Made by a program: the position numbers and the translations under genes. The notes under the pieces are model-generated. The model saw only the letters and a list, made by a program, of their open reading frames with translations. It was not told where the DNA came from and did not search any database. Below are positions 44,026-56,167 of a stretch of 64,000 nucleotides of DNA, piece by piece. This DNA comes from Euleptes europaea. Taxonomy: Eukaryota > Chordata > Lepidosauria > Squamata > Sphaerodactylidae. The DNA is taken from assembly GCF_029931775.1 (NCBI RefSeq), contig NC_079320.1, forward strand, positions 52,593,521 through 52,657,520, read 5' to 3'. Each line of letters begins with the position of its first letter. Position 1 is the stretch's first letter.

Positions 44026-44896
44026 GGCCGTTAACGCATGGCCCTTTTGTCTGGCGATTGTACCGCAACACACATTCTTCCCTCCCTCCCGTGGGATCAC
44101 CCCATCTCCTTCCGGCACTTCCACAGGATTAACAAGTCCTGCATTAACCTGATTTTAAAGTGTTGACTCGCTGCAGGTAGACGCCGATACGTTTGCACAC
44201 CTGGGTCGACTCCCCGCCGGGTAGAAGCCACCGCCCAGCCCCGGCGGCAGCTGCAGCGGCACCTCTTCCCCCACTGCTGACCCCATGCCTGTCTCTTGCC
44301 TTCTCCCAATCCCATGTCTCTCTCTTGCCTTCCCCCCACTCCCGTGCCCTCCTCTGCCTCCCCCCAGCACCAGCCAGGGGTTTAAGCACACCTTAATGAA
44401 GCCTGCAGCCTGGAGCCCCACCATCAGAAGTGAAGGTGTGGCAGGTGTGGCTCCTTCCAGCGCCAATGCCACACACTGCCTTGGAGGTGGTGGCGCGTGG
44501 AAGCACTGCATTGGTGCTGGAAGGAGCCACCACACCTCCACTTCTGATGGTGGGGCTCCAGACTGCAGGCTTTGTTAAGGTGTGCTTAAACCCCCAGCTG
44601 GTGCTGAGGGGAGGCGTAGGAAGGCGTGGGAGGGGGTGAGGGAAAGAGAGAGGCGCTGGGTCGTGCTTAAACCCCTGGCTGGTGCTGGGGGTAGGCGTAG
44701 GAGAGCACGGGACGGGGGAGGGAAAGAGAGAGGTGCTGGGTCAGGGATGGGCAGGAGCTTCTCCCGGCTTGGAAGGCACCCCTTTTCTATTTGTTTGTCC
44801 CTGTCCATGTCCCCAGGTGTTCAATTTTTGAATGCGGGAAAGGAAAGCATGGGACAGAGCAAGGACAAATAAGAAACTTGCCATGCGTTGATGGCT
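44026..44896. mobile_element. Large foldback element, GGCCGTTAACGCATGG termini, GC-rich
   Basis: The outer ends GGCCGTTAACGCATGG and CCATGCGTTGATGGC are inverted. Inside is a long imperfect hairpin around 44276-44755: CCAGCACCAGCCAGGGGTTT with its complement twice on the right (44583 and 44665), and TCTGATGGTGGGGCTCCA-type arms at about 44415 and 44545. Open frames of up to 128 codons are by-products of this structure. Confidence 0.75.
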
Positions 44897-45309
44897 TTAG
44901 TTGTCCTCCATTTATCCCCCCCCCGTCTCCGTGCATGTGAGTGTGAGAGAGACCCAAGGTCACCTAGTCAGCTTCATAGTTGAGAGGGATTTCAGCCTGA
45001 ATTTTCCCATTCCTAGTTTGACACCTTGAGTTGTATGTTACTCTGCTTTTCCATGAAGAGATTAGATTACGGAGATCACAGCTTCCCAGCATCTCATCAA
45101 CTTTAGCCCTTAGACATGAGTGGTATGGATTCCACCCTGGTGCCTCAAAAGAGAAATGGGCTTGCTTCATGTAGTGTCCTGATGTCCTTTCCCCCCGAAA
45201 ATAATTCAACAGCAAGAGCAGGGTTTTTTGTGAGCAGGGCGGTTGCAAATATATATGTATTTGTATATGTGTATGTTTCAAAAATAAAAAGATTGGGTTA
45301 TTTGTTAAT

Positions 45310-45612
45310 AGGAGCCCCGTGGCACAGAGTGGTAAGCTGCAGTACTGCAGTCCAGGCTCTGCTCACGACCTGAGTTCGATCCCAATGGAAGTTGGTTTCA
45401 GGTAGCCGGCTCTAGGTTGACTCAGCCTTCCATCCTTCTGAAGTCAGTAAAATGAGTACCCAGCTTGCTGGGGGTAAAGGGAAGATGACTGAGGAAGGCA
45501 CTGGCAAACCACCCCATAAACAAAGTCTGCATTGGAAACGTCGGGATGTGACGTCACCCCATGGGTCAGGAATGACCCGGTGCTTGCACAGGGGACCTTT
45601 ACCTTTACCTTT
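45310..45612 (+). mobile_element. Sauria SINE, full length with target duplication
   Basis: The head GGAGCCCCGTGGCACAGAGT, then AAGCTGCAGTACTGCAGTCC and box B-like GAGTTCGATCCC; the body CAGCTTGCTGGGGGTAAAGG; the tail GGGTCAGGAATGACCCGGTG and repeated ACCTTT. A perfect 12-bp duplication TTATTTGTTAAT lies at 45298-45309 and 45613-45624. Confidence 0.95.
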
Positions 45613-45624
45613 TTATTTGTTAAT

Positions 45625-48600
45625 GCTTTTATAGCTCACTGTCTTAACAGGGAAATTATAGTCAACAAGTCAAGTTTAATATTAGGTGTCATTTTTCTTC
45701 CTGTTTTAAAGCTAGAGTCTGCCTTTTAAACTCCAATGTAAAAAGTCTAAATAGATAGATGGAACAGGAACTGCAGTCACAGAGAATCTTACAATTTTAA
45801 GATTTTATTGTAAAATACTTGTACTCCTTCTATTCCTGAAGGGCTGAGTTGCACATCACAGAAGTAAAATTACATAAAACCAGTTCAGACAAAAAACTCA
45901 GATATATAAAAAATAAATCCTTTCTCCAGACCCTGCGAACAAATAACATACCCACAAAGTCTTTTTCCTCTCAAAAAGAGATACACCCCAAATCGCTGAA
46001 AAGCAATAATTTACAGAATGCTCTTTGACAAAGGAATGTTTTACAGGTTCTCCTAAAAGACACTAAGGAAGAAGTCTGCCACTCAGTCTCAGACTGACGA
46101 AACAAGAAAATATTGGGTTTCTGGTGAAAGCCAGGGGGAAAAAGCAGGAGGAACAACAACAGAGAACATGAGACAGATCATGTTGAAGCCAGGAGAGATG
46201 ATCCACCAGGTCTGAGAGTCCCAGGCCAGAGAAGCCTTGAAAAGGAAGAACCTTGAACTGAACCCAGGAACTAATAGGGAACGGGTACAATAGTTTAAGC
46301 ACAGCGGTTGTGTGTTCACAGTAGTTACAGCTTGTTGTAATTGAGCACCCAGTTTTTACCAGCTGAGGCTTCTGAGTTGTCTTGAAAGACAGCCTATTTT
46401 ACATATTGTATGGTTAGATCTGAGTCCTGTAACACCTTAGAAATCAACAAGAGTTTCAGGGTGTAAGCTTTTGAGAGTCAAAGCTTCTTTCGTCACACAC
46501 GAGTACACCCTATAGTTCTTGAGGTTATAGTACCATGAATCAGCATGACCAGGTTGGTTGCTCAAGAAGAGAGGACAATTTATTAACCAGACAGAGCTGA
46601 AAGAGCAAAACCTTTGCCCAAGCTTGAATGTGTTTTCCAAGAGTAAGAGAGCTGAAAAGGCACTCCAGGACTCAAGACAGTGATAACTTTATCCCATTTA
46701 AAACAAGACCTCAGAAATTACAAGTCTTCAGAAAACAAGGCACAATGATAAGTTTCATTGACATATATCCTATCACTCTGCTCAGTAATGTCTGAAGCCT
46801 CTGTCCAGCCTCAGGAATCTTTCTGCAACTTAAATAAACACTTCTACCACAGAAAGGCTCCCTAGACTGCAAGAAGGCTCTGCTGAGCATGGTGGTAGAA
46901 TACATGCCCTTGTATTTAATGATCCTGTCACTGAATCAGAGAAGACTTGGGAATATGAATGGTGAACCTTCTGGGGCTAATCATCTAATTCTGTACCTAT
47001 GAATTTTCACAGTTGAGTTTTGTTGGACAACCCAAGATGTCCTGTATTCTGCAGGGAGGGCCAGTCAGGGAGGGCCAGTCAGTTCTCTTCAAGACATTCC
47101 ATGGCCAGGCTTGGGTAGTTGAAGCACTAGGTGGGCTGGTTGAACCAGCAAGCTTCCCCTCCCAGTCCAAGGCTTAAATAGGCTGAGAGGGAAACAGCTC
47201 CATCTGCTCTTGCAGCAGCACCTGGGGCTCACCTAGTCCAGGCTTAAATGGGGCCAGAGTCCTGTAAAGGATTACATCCACTGGGACCATGGTCTGGCCC
47301 AGGAGATGGAGGTGGCACTTCGTCTCCGCTGGGCTGTCTGGGCATGAGCCCACTGCCTCTGCTGCTCCCACTTGGTGGAGGCGGATCTTGGTGGGCTTGT
47401 GGGCCAGATCTTAAGTCAGTGCTTAGTTGCTCCAAGACCTGGGGGGAATAGACGGTAGTTCTGGTGGAGGACCTCCAACTGCAAGCTCCTCAGTGGCAGC
47501 ATCTGGACCAGATGGATAAGGGGCATCTACCCTGCAGGGGTCTCCTGGAGTTCCCTGCTCTACCCCAAGCCATGCTTCTGGCTCCTCAGGCTCTTTCCCA
47601 GAGGCTTCTGAGTTGGAGTCCAGAGCCAGTTTAGTGGAGGTCATGACACAAACAATGGACCAATTCACATGATATGAAGGCCCTGTGGCCGGCACAAGCA
47701 CTTAGTATCAGATGGGATGGGAGTGCTGTGCCTTAGCTACATGCAAGCCTTTCTGATTATGACAGGAGCATGCTGGGAGAATGGTCTTCAGTCTTCTCCC
47801 ACACATATACCATTTTTGCATCCTAAGAGGGCCCCCAGGGAACCTGCTATTTGCTATGGTGCAAAACATAAAGGTATCCATTATCACATGTAAGTTTCCT
47901 GCAGGATCAAATAGTGGTTCCCTGGTACCATTTCAGCACACAAAATTGATGCCAGAGAAGGGGCACCTGAAGCCCAGTATCACTGCACACCACACTCAGG
48001 ATCAGAATCAGGCCTGCGTACATCTGCAAGGCATAGAACTCCCATAGCATGCCTATCATAAAGTCCTCATGGTAGCCTTACGGACTTAATATCATGTGAA
48101 CTGGCCCAGCACAACTGCCTTTGCACTGTCTCCCACGTTCAACTTAGCTTCTAAATCTGTCTTCAAAAAGTGGAGAACGCAAAAAGAACTGATTGTTATC
48201 TCCCACTAGGCTTATATATGTAATTATAACAAAAAATGGGGACAATCCAGAGGAAGCTAGGTATGCCAAAGTATCATGAAAATTATTGCTGAACTGAAAT
48301 AGAGGATGCAACTTGTGAATATTTTTGTCCCTTCTGCCGGCTTTCAGCAACTTTTCACACTATTCTGCAAAACCATGTGAAAAAGGGAGCAGAGGTTAAG
48401 GGCAAAAGGAATGTGCGCTCACTGCTGAGATGAATGGGTTGGCTCTCCCTTGCTCTGATCTAGTCACATATAGTTGACTAACCAAGGCAAAATATGCATG
48501 GAGAGAATTCTGATGCATATCCAAGTACAAATCCCACCAAAAAGAAAGCAATGTGAATAGGTGATAGCTCCACCCAGATCCACATTCTAATGCTGCTGTT

Positions 48601-48960
48601 GTCCATTTGTACTTTCAGTGGGAATGTGCATCTTATCCACACTCGGCTTAATCTGCCTAAAGCTGTATTCAGTTGTTACAGTTTTGGTGCTCCAACCTTA
48701 CGTAACAGGAGAGCAAGCTGTTTGTGATCCTCCCAATACACAAGATCGCCATGTTGTGTGTGAATAGGGCAGCATGTGTGTTTTCAAGCTTCAGTATGCA
48801 CAAATATGAAGTATTTGAAGTATGCACAAGTATGAAGTATGCACCTTCAAAAATCTGTGCACCCATCATATAGGGCAAGGATTCTGTGATCCATGTTCTG
48901 TAATAAGATTATGAAGTGGAGGCATGTTTACATTCACCTGCTTAATTTATGTTCTATATA
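45625..48960. other. Spacer, no gene recognised
   Basis: A GAGTCCTGTAACACCTTAGA repeat fragment sits at 46415-46520. The stretch 47100-47700 is more GC-rich, with open frames of up to 92 codons on both strands but no recognised domain. It could be an old repeat or a regulatory element. Confidence 0.4.
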
Positions 48961-49143
48961 GCAAAATGGAAGATTTTCTCTCTTTTTTGAGGTGCAATTC
49001 TTTGCTTCGATTTTTGGAAGAGACATAGGAACAACAGAGCATGGTGGTATGGTATGTAAACTAGGGATCATGCAGTAAAGACCTTAACCAACATTCACAT
49101 CTAGTATTAAATGCTGTATTACCCCTTATAAAATATTACAGAG

Positions 49144-49216
49144 CTGACTTGACCCAAAACCGAACTAGATCCGCCATCAATCCTGATGACCCGACCTGCA
49201 ACATCTAGCTATTGAG
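49144..49216 (-). pseudogene. Possible decayed AADAT exon 7 (third copy remnant)
   Basis: On the minus strand it reads LDVAGRVIRIDGG, against [13 protein letters not shown] of copy A exon 7. The DNA matches 21 of 26 bases in the core (CTAGATGTTGCAGGTCGG onward), and CAATAG, as near the start of exon 7 in copy A, precedes a deletion of roughly 16 bases. After GID the similarity fades, the lysine region is not intact, and no GT donor is clear. No other exon of such a copy was found nearby, so this could be chance. Confidence 0.4.
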
Positions 49217-50213
49217 AGAATCGTCATTATATGAAGCTTTAAAAGTTGAAAGCAACCTATTTACTTTTTTAGCAACAAAACATTACTGATTTCTTCTCAC
49301 AAAAATAAGAAAACAATGTTTTATGTTGCAACAAATCCCTTATAAAAAAATTAACGCTCTTGTAAATGTGTCACGGAGATATATCTTCCTTAAGACTGTT
49401 GTTTTCATGTAGACAGCCAATATAAATCATTTTTAATTGGATGGTGGGCATAAAAGAAACACTCAGGTAATATTTATCTATCAGAATGTTGACATGATTA
49501 ACAAATTTGTGCCTGTTCTAAACAGATAATATGGCATAAACATCAATACCCCAAACAGTGATGGATTGTGCTTCAACTAGAGAGTCTTCTTATTAAAGTT
49601 TGATGATGTCTGGATAAAAGAAGCCACATAACTGCTAAAATTTATTATTAATTTATTTGTTAATGCATACGTCTGCTTGTGGTTCAGACAGCAAATTATT
49701 TTTTGGGGGGTCATGGAACCACACTTTTTGGGGTGAGGTGCTGTGGTGGCCCATACTGAGGTGTAGTATTTTCTGTCACCATGCCAGCTTGCCAGAGGCC
49801 TGAGAAATGCCATGGTTAGTTGCCACCATTACAGGTAGCCAGGGTTTGATACTGCAGCTGTGAGCTCATCAGAAGTCCAATGATACAAGAGGCCAGTTGA
49901 ATACTATCTGACAATAACATCTCTGATTCTGGCCTGACTAATAATTCTAAGGAAGAACAAATTGTTCTTTTAAGAAGAACCAATTGTCATCTGGCTACTA
50001 CTCCCACCTGCTTCTCTGCTTTCCTGCCTCTCTGCTTTGCAGGTTGGCTAATTTCCAGCTTATCTGTCTTCCTTGCATAACCATCTTCAGACCTCTGACA
50101 CTGACGGATACGGGGAAGTTCAAAGGAGTAGCTGCAAATAACAGTGGATAGACGTTTTAGACAATGTACTGTATATATATATAACCAGGGCTAATAAATG
50201 CTTTAGGAGGGAA
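49217..50213. other. Spacer, no gene recognised
   Basis: It is AT-rich and no repeat or exon was identified. Confidence 0.45.
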
Positions 50214-50214
50214 G

Positions 50215-50404
50215 GCAGCATGGTACAGCCCGATCTCGGAAGCTAAGCAGGGTCAGCTCTGGTTAGTATTTGGATGGGAGACCACCAAGGAATACCAGGG
50301 TTGCTGTGCAGTGGCAAACCATCTCTGTTAGTCTCTTGCCATGAAAACCCCAAAAGGGGTCGTCATAAGTCGGCTGCACTTGACGGCACTTTACACACGC
50401 ACAA
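50215..50404 (+). mobile_element. 5S rRNA-derived SINE, slightly shortened
   Basis: The head GCCCGATCTCGGAAGCTAAG is the part closest to true 5S rRNA in this window. The tail GTCGTCATAAGTCGGCTGCA ends in ACACACGCAC. A short deletion is present in the middle (GTGCAGTGGCAAACC). Confidence 0.9.
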
Positions 50405-50451
50405 TAAATGCTTTAAGCATTATGGAATGCTTTAAGTGTTATGGACACAAT

Positions 50452-50874
50452 GGTCATTTATTCATGGCTGTTTGCTGCGGTTTCGATGCTTTGTTGCTCT
50501 GGACCTTATTTTTTATTTTTCACAGCTGCCCCGAATTGGCCCATAAAATCCGCAGCATCTCAGCAGCAACTCAAACCTGTGTTGCTACGATCTTTCCCTT
50601 TGCCTCGCCCTTTCTGCCGGAGGGTCCCATGAAAAACTCCCTGGAGTCGGATTGCTTCTCCCTGCCCATCCCGGCAAATGTCTCCTCCCTCTTTTACATC
50701 TCCCCACCCACAGGGGCAGCTATTGGCCAAGGGTTCTTTTTTTGTTCCGACCAGAAGCCCGCCCCTTTTTGTGCGCTTTGCGCGGCCACTAGATTCGCAC
50801 TTGAGTGCTGTACCAAATCCAAATCTCTACGGCAAGATTTCAAGAGATGTGTGGCCTCCCATGCATAAATGGCC
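50452..50874. mobile_element. Non-autonomous element, GGTCATTTATTCATGG termini
   Basis: The ends GGTCATTTATTCATGG and CCATGCATAAATGGCC are inverted. The interior is GC-rich, not palindromic, and unlike the other members. The 175-codon frame across it is fortuitous. Confidence 0.65.
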
Positions 50875-51174
50875 CTGGGCGCTTTGGCTGCTGCACTAAT
50901 GAAGAAAGAAAAAATAAGGGGGAAACAAAGAGGTGGCAGTGAAGAAAAAAAAGATGTGCGAGCGTAAATCACGAGGGGAGAAGTGAAAAGAACTATTCCA
51001 AAGGGGGACGAAGCAACAAGTCAGGACACACCATCAAAAAGGGGAGGGGGACTAAAAGAGAAACAAGGAAAACGGACAGAAGCAGAAAACAGAAGTCAAC
51101 GGGAAAATGAATCCAAAGCTGAAAGGGAATGGGGGGGAACCGTGCTGAGTCAAAGCAGAAAGGGAGACAAGGGC

Positions 51175-51356
51175 CGTTTACGCAGGGGAGGTTTTGCTTT
51201 GGATTTGCCGCTCTCTCTAGATGCACATTTCCCCCATCCAAATTCTCAATTCTCTGCACTGGGGGCTTATTGTTGAGTTTTGAGAATTCAGATGGGGAAA
51301 ATGTGCATCCAGAGAGCGGCAAATCCAAGGCAGAACTCCACATGCATTCGGTTGCA
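51175..51356. mobile_element. Foldback element related to 9847-10069
   Basis: Left arm GGGCCGTTTACGCAGGGGAG, GTTTTGCTTTGGATTTGCCG; right arm CGGCAAATCCAAGGCAGAAC, TCCACATGCAT. The core CCAAATTCTCAA and TTGAGAATTCAGATGGGGAA is also shared with the other copy. Confidence 0.78.
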
Positions 51357-53270
51357 TGGAAGTGGAGTCGAGCGGTTTGGAGCCTGATAGGACTACTCCT
51401 TCCCCCTCTCCTTCGAATGCCATCCCTCTACGGAGCTGCGATGGGTGGAGTTGTGACGGAGGTGGGGGCGGGCCTCAACAGTGAGCTTGTCGGCAGGAGG
51501 AGGGCTGAAAGGTCAGGGGCAGACACAACCGCTGTCAAATGCTGCGGCCTTTTTCTCATGAGTAATCCAAGCTACATCGGGCTTTATGAATTAGATTTGA
51601 TTCCATGAATAACCTTTTAAGTTCGGGGTTTTTTTTTGCTCCGCCTCAAGGGAGCAGCAATTTTTTGAGTGAATAATTGACCAATGTCTGGCAGAAATGG
51701 AAAGAGGTACCAAAAGTGAACTGGGTACCAAATTACCTCATCCCGGCTTTACTCTTGTCTAACCCTTCTGCCTCTGGTGCCATGCTGTATAGAACCAGAG
51801 GCAGAAGGGCTAGACTGGAGCAAAGTGGAGATGCGGTAATTTGGTAACTGATTCACATTCCTTTTGTTAGTACAGTTATGGATTCGTGTGTGTGGAGCTG
51901 GTATACCTTTAGTTCAGTGAGACTACCGTGTACAGCTGTTCGTACTGTTTGTAAGTCTGGGTGTCCCCCTCGGGGTCCTTCTCTCCTGTCCCAGTCTGGA
52001 CAGCCTTGGAATCCCTGGCTTGAGCCAGCCTCAGAATGGGTGCAGACCTTGGAGGCAAAACATCTCCCATCTAACAGCCCAGGACTTTGAATCGTAGAGT
52101 TGGAAGGGATCATAAGGAGCATCTTCTGCCTATCGCTCTCTCTGGGGTCAGGCTTCAGCCCACTCTCCTCCCCAGCATGGTTCGTTCTGCTGCCTTTTAT
52201 CTCCCCCTTCAATCCCAGCCCCCACCCTTCTCCCAGGTGCTTCCCTTTACCCCCTGTGCCTCTGTTAACCCATGGTTGTCTGAGCCTTGGTCTGGCTCTC
52301 CCTGTCCTCCCAGGGCTACCCATGAGCTGTCTTCCCCAACTCTGCTGGCCTTATTTCACTCCCTCCACCGGGGACCTTGTCTCCTAGGTGTAGGGCTTCA
52401 TCAGCTTCTCCTCCCCGCTTGGCAGCCAGTGCTTTTGCAGGGCTGCTGGCCTTGAGAAGGAGGGTTCTGCTGCTGTGCCTTCCATTGAGACGGCAACTGG
52501 GCAGGGTCGGTACCCTCCTGAACTGTGGGCTCTTGCCCCGTTGCAGGCAAGCAGGGCTGGAGGTTTCTGGTAGGAGCTGGCAGAGGAAGCCAAGAAGGCC
52601 TCCACGCCTTGCTGTCGGCTTTGAAGGCCAGGATGGACTCTGCCGCTGCAGCAGAGACCGCGGCATCTGAGTTCATTCTACTTTTCTGTTTCTACTTGTC
52701 AATTTATTTATTTATTGTTTGCCATGCTTGCATATCACAAAGGGCACCCCAGGAAGGCCTAGGCTGGGGCTAGAGGGCAGGGTATATAAAAAAAAAATCA
52801 AATAAAAATGTGTATGTTTTGGCCTGCAGGTGGAGTAGGAACAGGTGGGTATTATCAAACTATTTTGGTATTGGACAATAGATGTGTATGTATGAACCTA
52901 CGATGTTAAAATCTTATATACAATGGGTTATTTGGACATTTGCACATACAAACTAGGATTTAAAAATTCAAAGCTGGCAATGGACTATTTCATTCAAACA
53001 CAACATTAGACACTATTACTGATGACATTTTAGGGCTACTGGATGATGCTAAAAATAATTCCTTATTTTGAAAGAAGTAGGAAGCATGCTTGAACGTGTA
53101 AGCAATTATGATATGGCATCTTGATAATGAAAGGCCCATTCTGGTACGCTAACAAAGATGTGTGTTTGGGCCCAGGAACACAAGGATAATTGTAAACATT
53201 GCTGGAACAGCCAGTTTCTTACGTGCACAAACAGGCATATGTGGATCAAGTATAGGCTAATTTACAGAAG
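51357..53270. other. Spacer with a GC-rich stretch, no gene confirmed
   Basis: 51700-51850 holds an inverted pair (CTAACCCTTCTGCCTCTGGT and ACCAGAGGCAGAAGGGCTAG), so another foldback element. 52090-52680 is GC-rich with overlapping open frames of 70-122 codons on both strands and no recognised domain. 52690-52810 looks like a LINE 3' end (TTTATTTATTTATTGTTTGC). Confidence 0.4.
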
Positions 53271-53284
53271 GATAACATCATGTT

Positions 53285-53585
53285 ACAAGAGCCCCGTGGT
53301 GCAGAGTGGTAAGCTGCAGTACTGCAGTCCAAGCTCTGCTCACGACCGGAGTTCGATCCCAACGGAAGTTGGTTTCAGGTGGCTGGCTCAAGGTCGACTC
53401 AGCCTTCCATCCTTCCGAGGTCGGTAAAACGAGTACCCAGCTTGCTGGGGGTAAAGGGAAGATGACTGGGGAAGGCACTGGCAAACCACCCCGTAAACAA
53501 AGTCTGCCTCGGAAACATCGGGATGTGACGTCACCTCATGGGTCAGGAATGACCCGGTGCTTGCACAGGGAACCTTTACCTTTTT
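53285..53585 (+). mobile_element. Sauria SINE, full length with target duplication
   Basis: Same structure as the copy at 45310. A perfect 11-bp duplication AACATCATGTT lies at 53274-53284 and 53586-53596. Confidence 0.95.
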
Positions 53586-54162
53586 AACATCATGTTTGGT
53601 CATGCCTTCACACTTTGCCTCCCTGCATGATAAGACGTTCCAGGGACTGTTTCCCAGGTTTGGTTTCTTTGGATAGGAGAGCAAGGGAGATGTACAGTGA
53701 ATTTGAAGCATTTTCTTTATTGACAAACATACAAAAGGAGCACAGGTACAGGCAAAGTGGTGCTGCCCTTCAGATACTTCAAATTAGATCTGCTACCCTA
53801 CATCATGTTCTCAGAGTGCCGGGTGCTTCACCTTTCAGCTGATTCAGAACTTGCCACGTTTTTTCCTTCCTGTTCCTTACAAAACTCAAACTATTTCTTC
53901 ATGCATACACAAAACACATAGGCCAGCTGCCAGGTGAGAGGTATCTCATTTAAGAGCCATCAGGAGACAATTAATTCCCATTCAGGAAATATCCAGAACT
54001 GTTCAAGAATAGCAACACTCTTTTGTCCAAGGTCTTGACTCCTTTTCAATAGTCACTTTAGGCAAACCAATAGCGATATTCCCAATACTTAGACATCAGT
54101 CTTGCAACAGTATCTTTAAAGGCCAGGGTATGTAGTATGGGACTCCACTCAAAGGTTTCGTT

Positions 54163-55503
54163 ATATGGTGAGCAGTGTAGTGGCCAAGTTTGCAGATGAC
54201 ACAAAATTATCCAGGATGGTGAAAACCAAGGATGTCTGTGAAGAGCTCCAGGAGGATCTCCACAAATTGGGTGAGTGGGCGACAATGTGGCAGATGAAGT
54301 TCAGTGTTGGTAAGTGTAAGGTGATGCACACTGGAACAAAAAAACCTAGCTTCAAGTATAGGCTAATGGGGTCTGAATTTGCTGAGACTGAGAGGGAAAA
54401 AGATCTTGGGGTCATAGTAGATAGCTTGATGAAAGTGTCAACCCAGTGTGCTGCAGTGGTGAAAAAGGCAAACTCTACGTTGAGGATTATTAAGAAAAGG
54501 ATCGAAAATAAAATGGCTGACATTATAATGCCCCTGTATAGATCTATGAGGAGCCCTGTGGCGCAGAGTGGTAAGCTGCAGTACTGCAGTCCAAGCTCTG
54601 CTCACGACCTGAGTTCAATCGTGACGGAAGTTGGTTTCAGGTAGGCGGCTCAAGGTTGACTCAGCCTTCCATCCTTCCGAGGTCAGTAAAATGAGTACCC
54701 AGCTTGTTGGGGGTAAAGGGAAGATGACTGGGGAAGGCACTGGCAAACCACCCCGTAAACAAAGTCTGCCTGGTAAATGTCGAGATGTGATGTCAGCCCA
54801 TGGGTCAGGAATGACCCCGTGCTTGCACAGGGGACCTTTACCTTTTTTATAGATCTATGGTGCAGCCTCATTTGGAATACTGTGCAGTATTTCAAAAAGG
54901 ACATCACAGAACTTGAAAAAGTACAGAAGAGGGCAACCAAGATGATTAGGAGGTTGGAGCACCTTCCCTATGAGGAAAGGCTGAAGAGTCTGGGACTAGT
55001 CAGTTTAGAAAAGAGACGACTCGGGGGGACATAATAGAGGTTTATAAAATTATACACGGGTTAGAGAGCATTGACAAAGAAAACTTTTTCTCCCTCTTCC
55101 GGAACTCTAGAACTTGAGGACACCCCATGAAGCTGATGAGCAGTACTCAGGATGGAGAAAAGGAAATATTTCTTTAGACGGCGAGTGATTAAAATGTGGA
55201 ATTCACTGCCAGAGGATGTAGTGATGGCCACAGGCATACATAGCTTTAAAAGGGGCCTGGATAGATTCGGGGAGGACAGGTCTACCAGTTGCTACAAGCC
55301 ATGGCAACTAAAGGGAACCTCCACATTCAGAGGCAGTAAACCTCTGAATACCAGTGCCATGAAACAACAACGGGGGAAGGCCTCGGCCTCTATGCCCTGT
55401 TGTTGTAACTCCAGAGGAACTGGTTGGTCACTGTGTGAGACAGGATGCTGGACTAGATGGACCACAGGTCTGATCCAGCAGGGATCTTATGATGTTCTTA
55501 TGA
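54163..55503 (+). mobile_element. CR1-type LINE, 5'-truncated, with nested Sauria SINE
   Basis: It encodes the RT C-terminal part: SSVVAKFADDTKLSRMV (the FADD catalytic box), then LHKLGEWATMWQMKFSVGKC and KVMHTGTKKPS, then after the nested [41 protein letters not shown]. The 3' UTR ends TGGACTAGATGGACC, TCTGATCCAGCAGGGATC, TTATGATGTTCTTATGA. Frame breaks show it is dead. It supplies the tail type used by the tRNA-Ala SINEs. Confidence 0.92.
54549..54847 (+). mobile_element. Sauria SINE nested in the CR1 LINE
   Basis: Full-length copy with a perfect 12-bp duplication TATAGATCTATG (54537-54548 and 54848-54859). It interrupts the LINE's coding region at the text MPLYRSM and so is younger than the LINE insertion. 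Confidence 0.95.
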
Positions 55504-56167
55504 TAGTCAAGGCCCAGAATTATTGTTATGCTGCTGCTGGCCTGATATTTGTCTTGGATCATTATGTACAGAGAGGGCTCCTATTTTGGAACCTGTACAA
55601 GAATTCCCGTGCGCACTTTGTCTCTCAAACTTAATCCACTCATATGATGACAGTTTGTAAGCAGGCGTGATATTTCAGATTACTGGGGATAGGGGAAAAT
55701 ACTCAGAAAGATGACTGGATATGTTCATGATTTAACTGACAAAAAAAAGTACAGTGTTCGTAATTATTTTCTTTTTTCTGATTTCATAATAAAGACAGTG
55801 CATAGCAATGTTATCATAAAAATGACTTGAGCTTTCCTCAAGCTCATCTTCGGATGGAATACAAAAGGCAAAAAATAGCAACTCTGTGAAGCCAGAAATG
55901 TAATTAATCTCTTTTCCTGCAGATGGTCTCTCATTCATTGGCGATAAGACTGCAGCGACAGCCTAGTTAATCTAAGCCTTGCTGCACATATTAGTTAACA
56001 CAATCTTCAAAGACATTTATATGCAGCCTGAACACAACTGCACCAGGGTGAGGAATAACACATACATTTCATGACAGTGTGCTTCTTAAAGAGAATTGAA
56101 GGCTCCAGGGGTTGCAGTTTCTACTGAAGCTTGTTCTGGTTTCTTAAGGGTTCTCTGCTTGGTGAAA
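55504..56167. other. 3' flank of AADAT copy B
   Basis: On the minus strand this follows the copy B stop. I see no canonical AATAAA close to the stop. Nothing else is recognised. Confidence 0.4.

Noticed and set aside
44144-44872. Several 77-128 codon frames on both strands
   Set aside because: They are produced by the foldback element at 44026-44896, and their peptides repeat because the DNA is palindromic.
50215-50300. A 5S rRNA gene
   Set aside because: It is only the 5S-like head of a SINE: the 5' part is shortened and it continues into a BovB-like tail.
50341-50868. 175-codon plus-strand open frame
   Set aside because: It starts in a 5S SINE tail and continues through a GC-rich non-autonomous element, with no recognisable domain.
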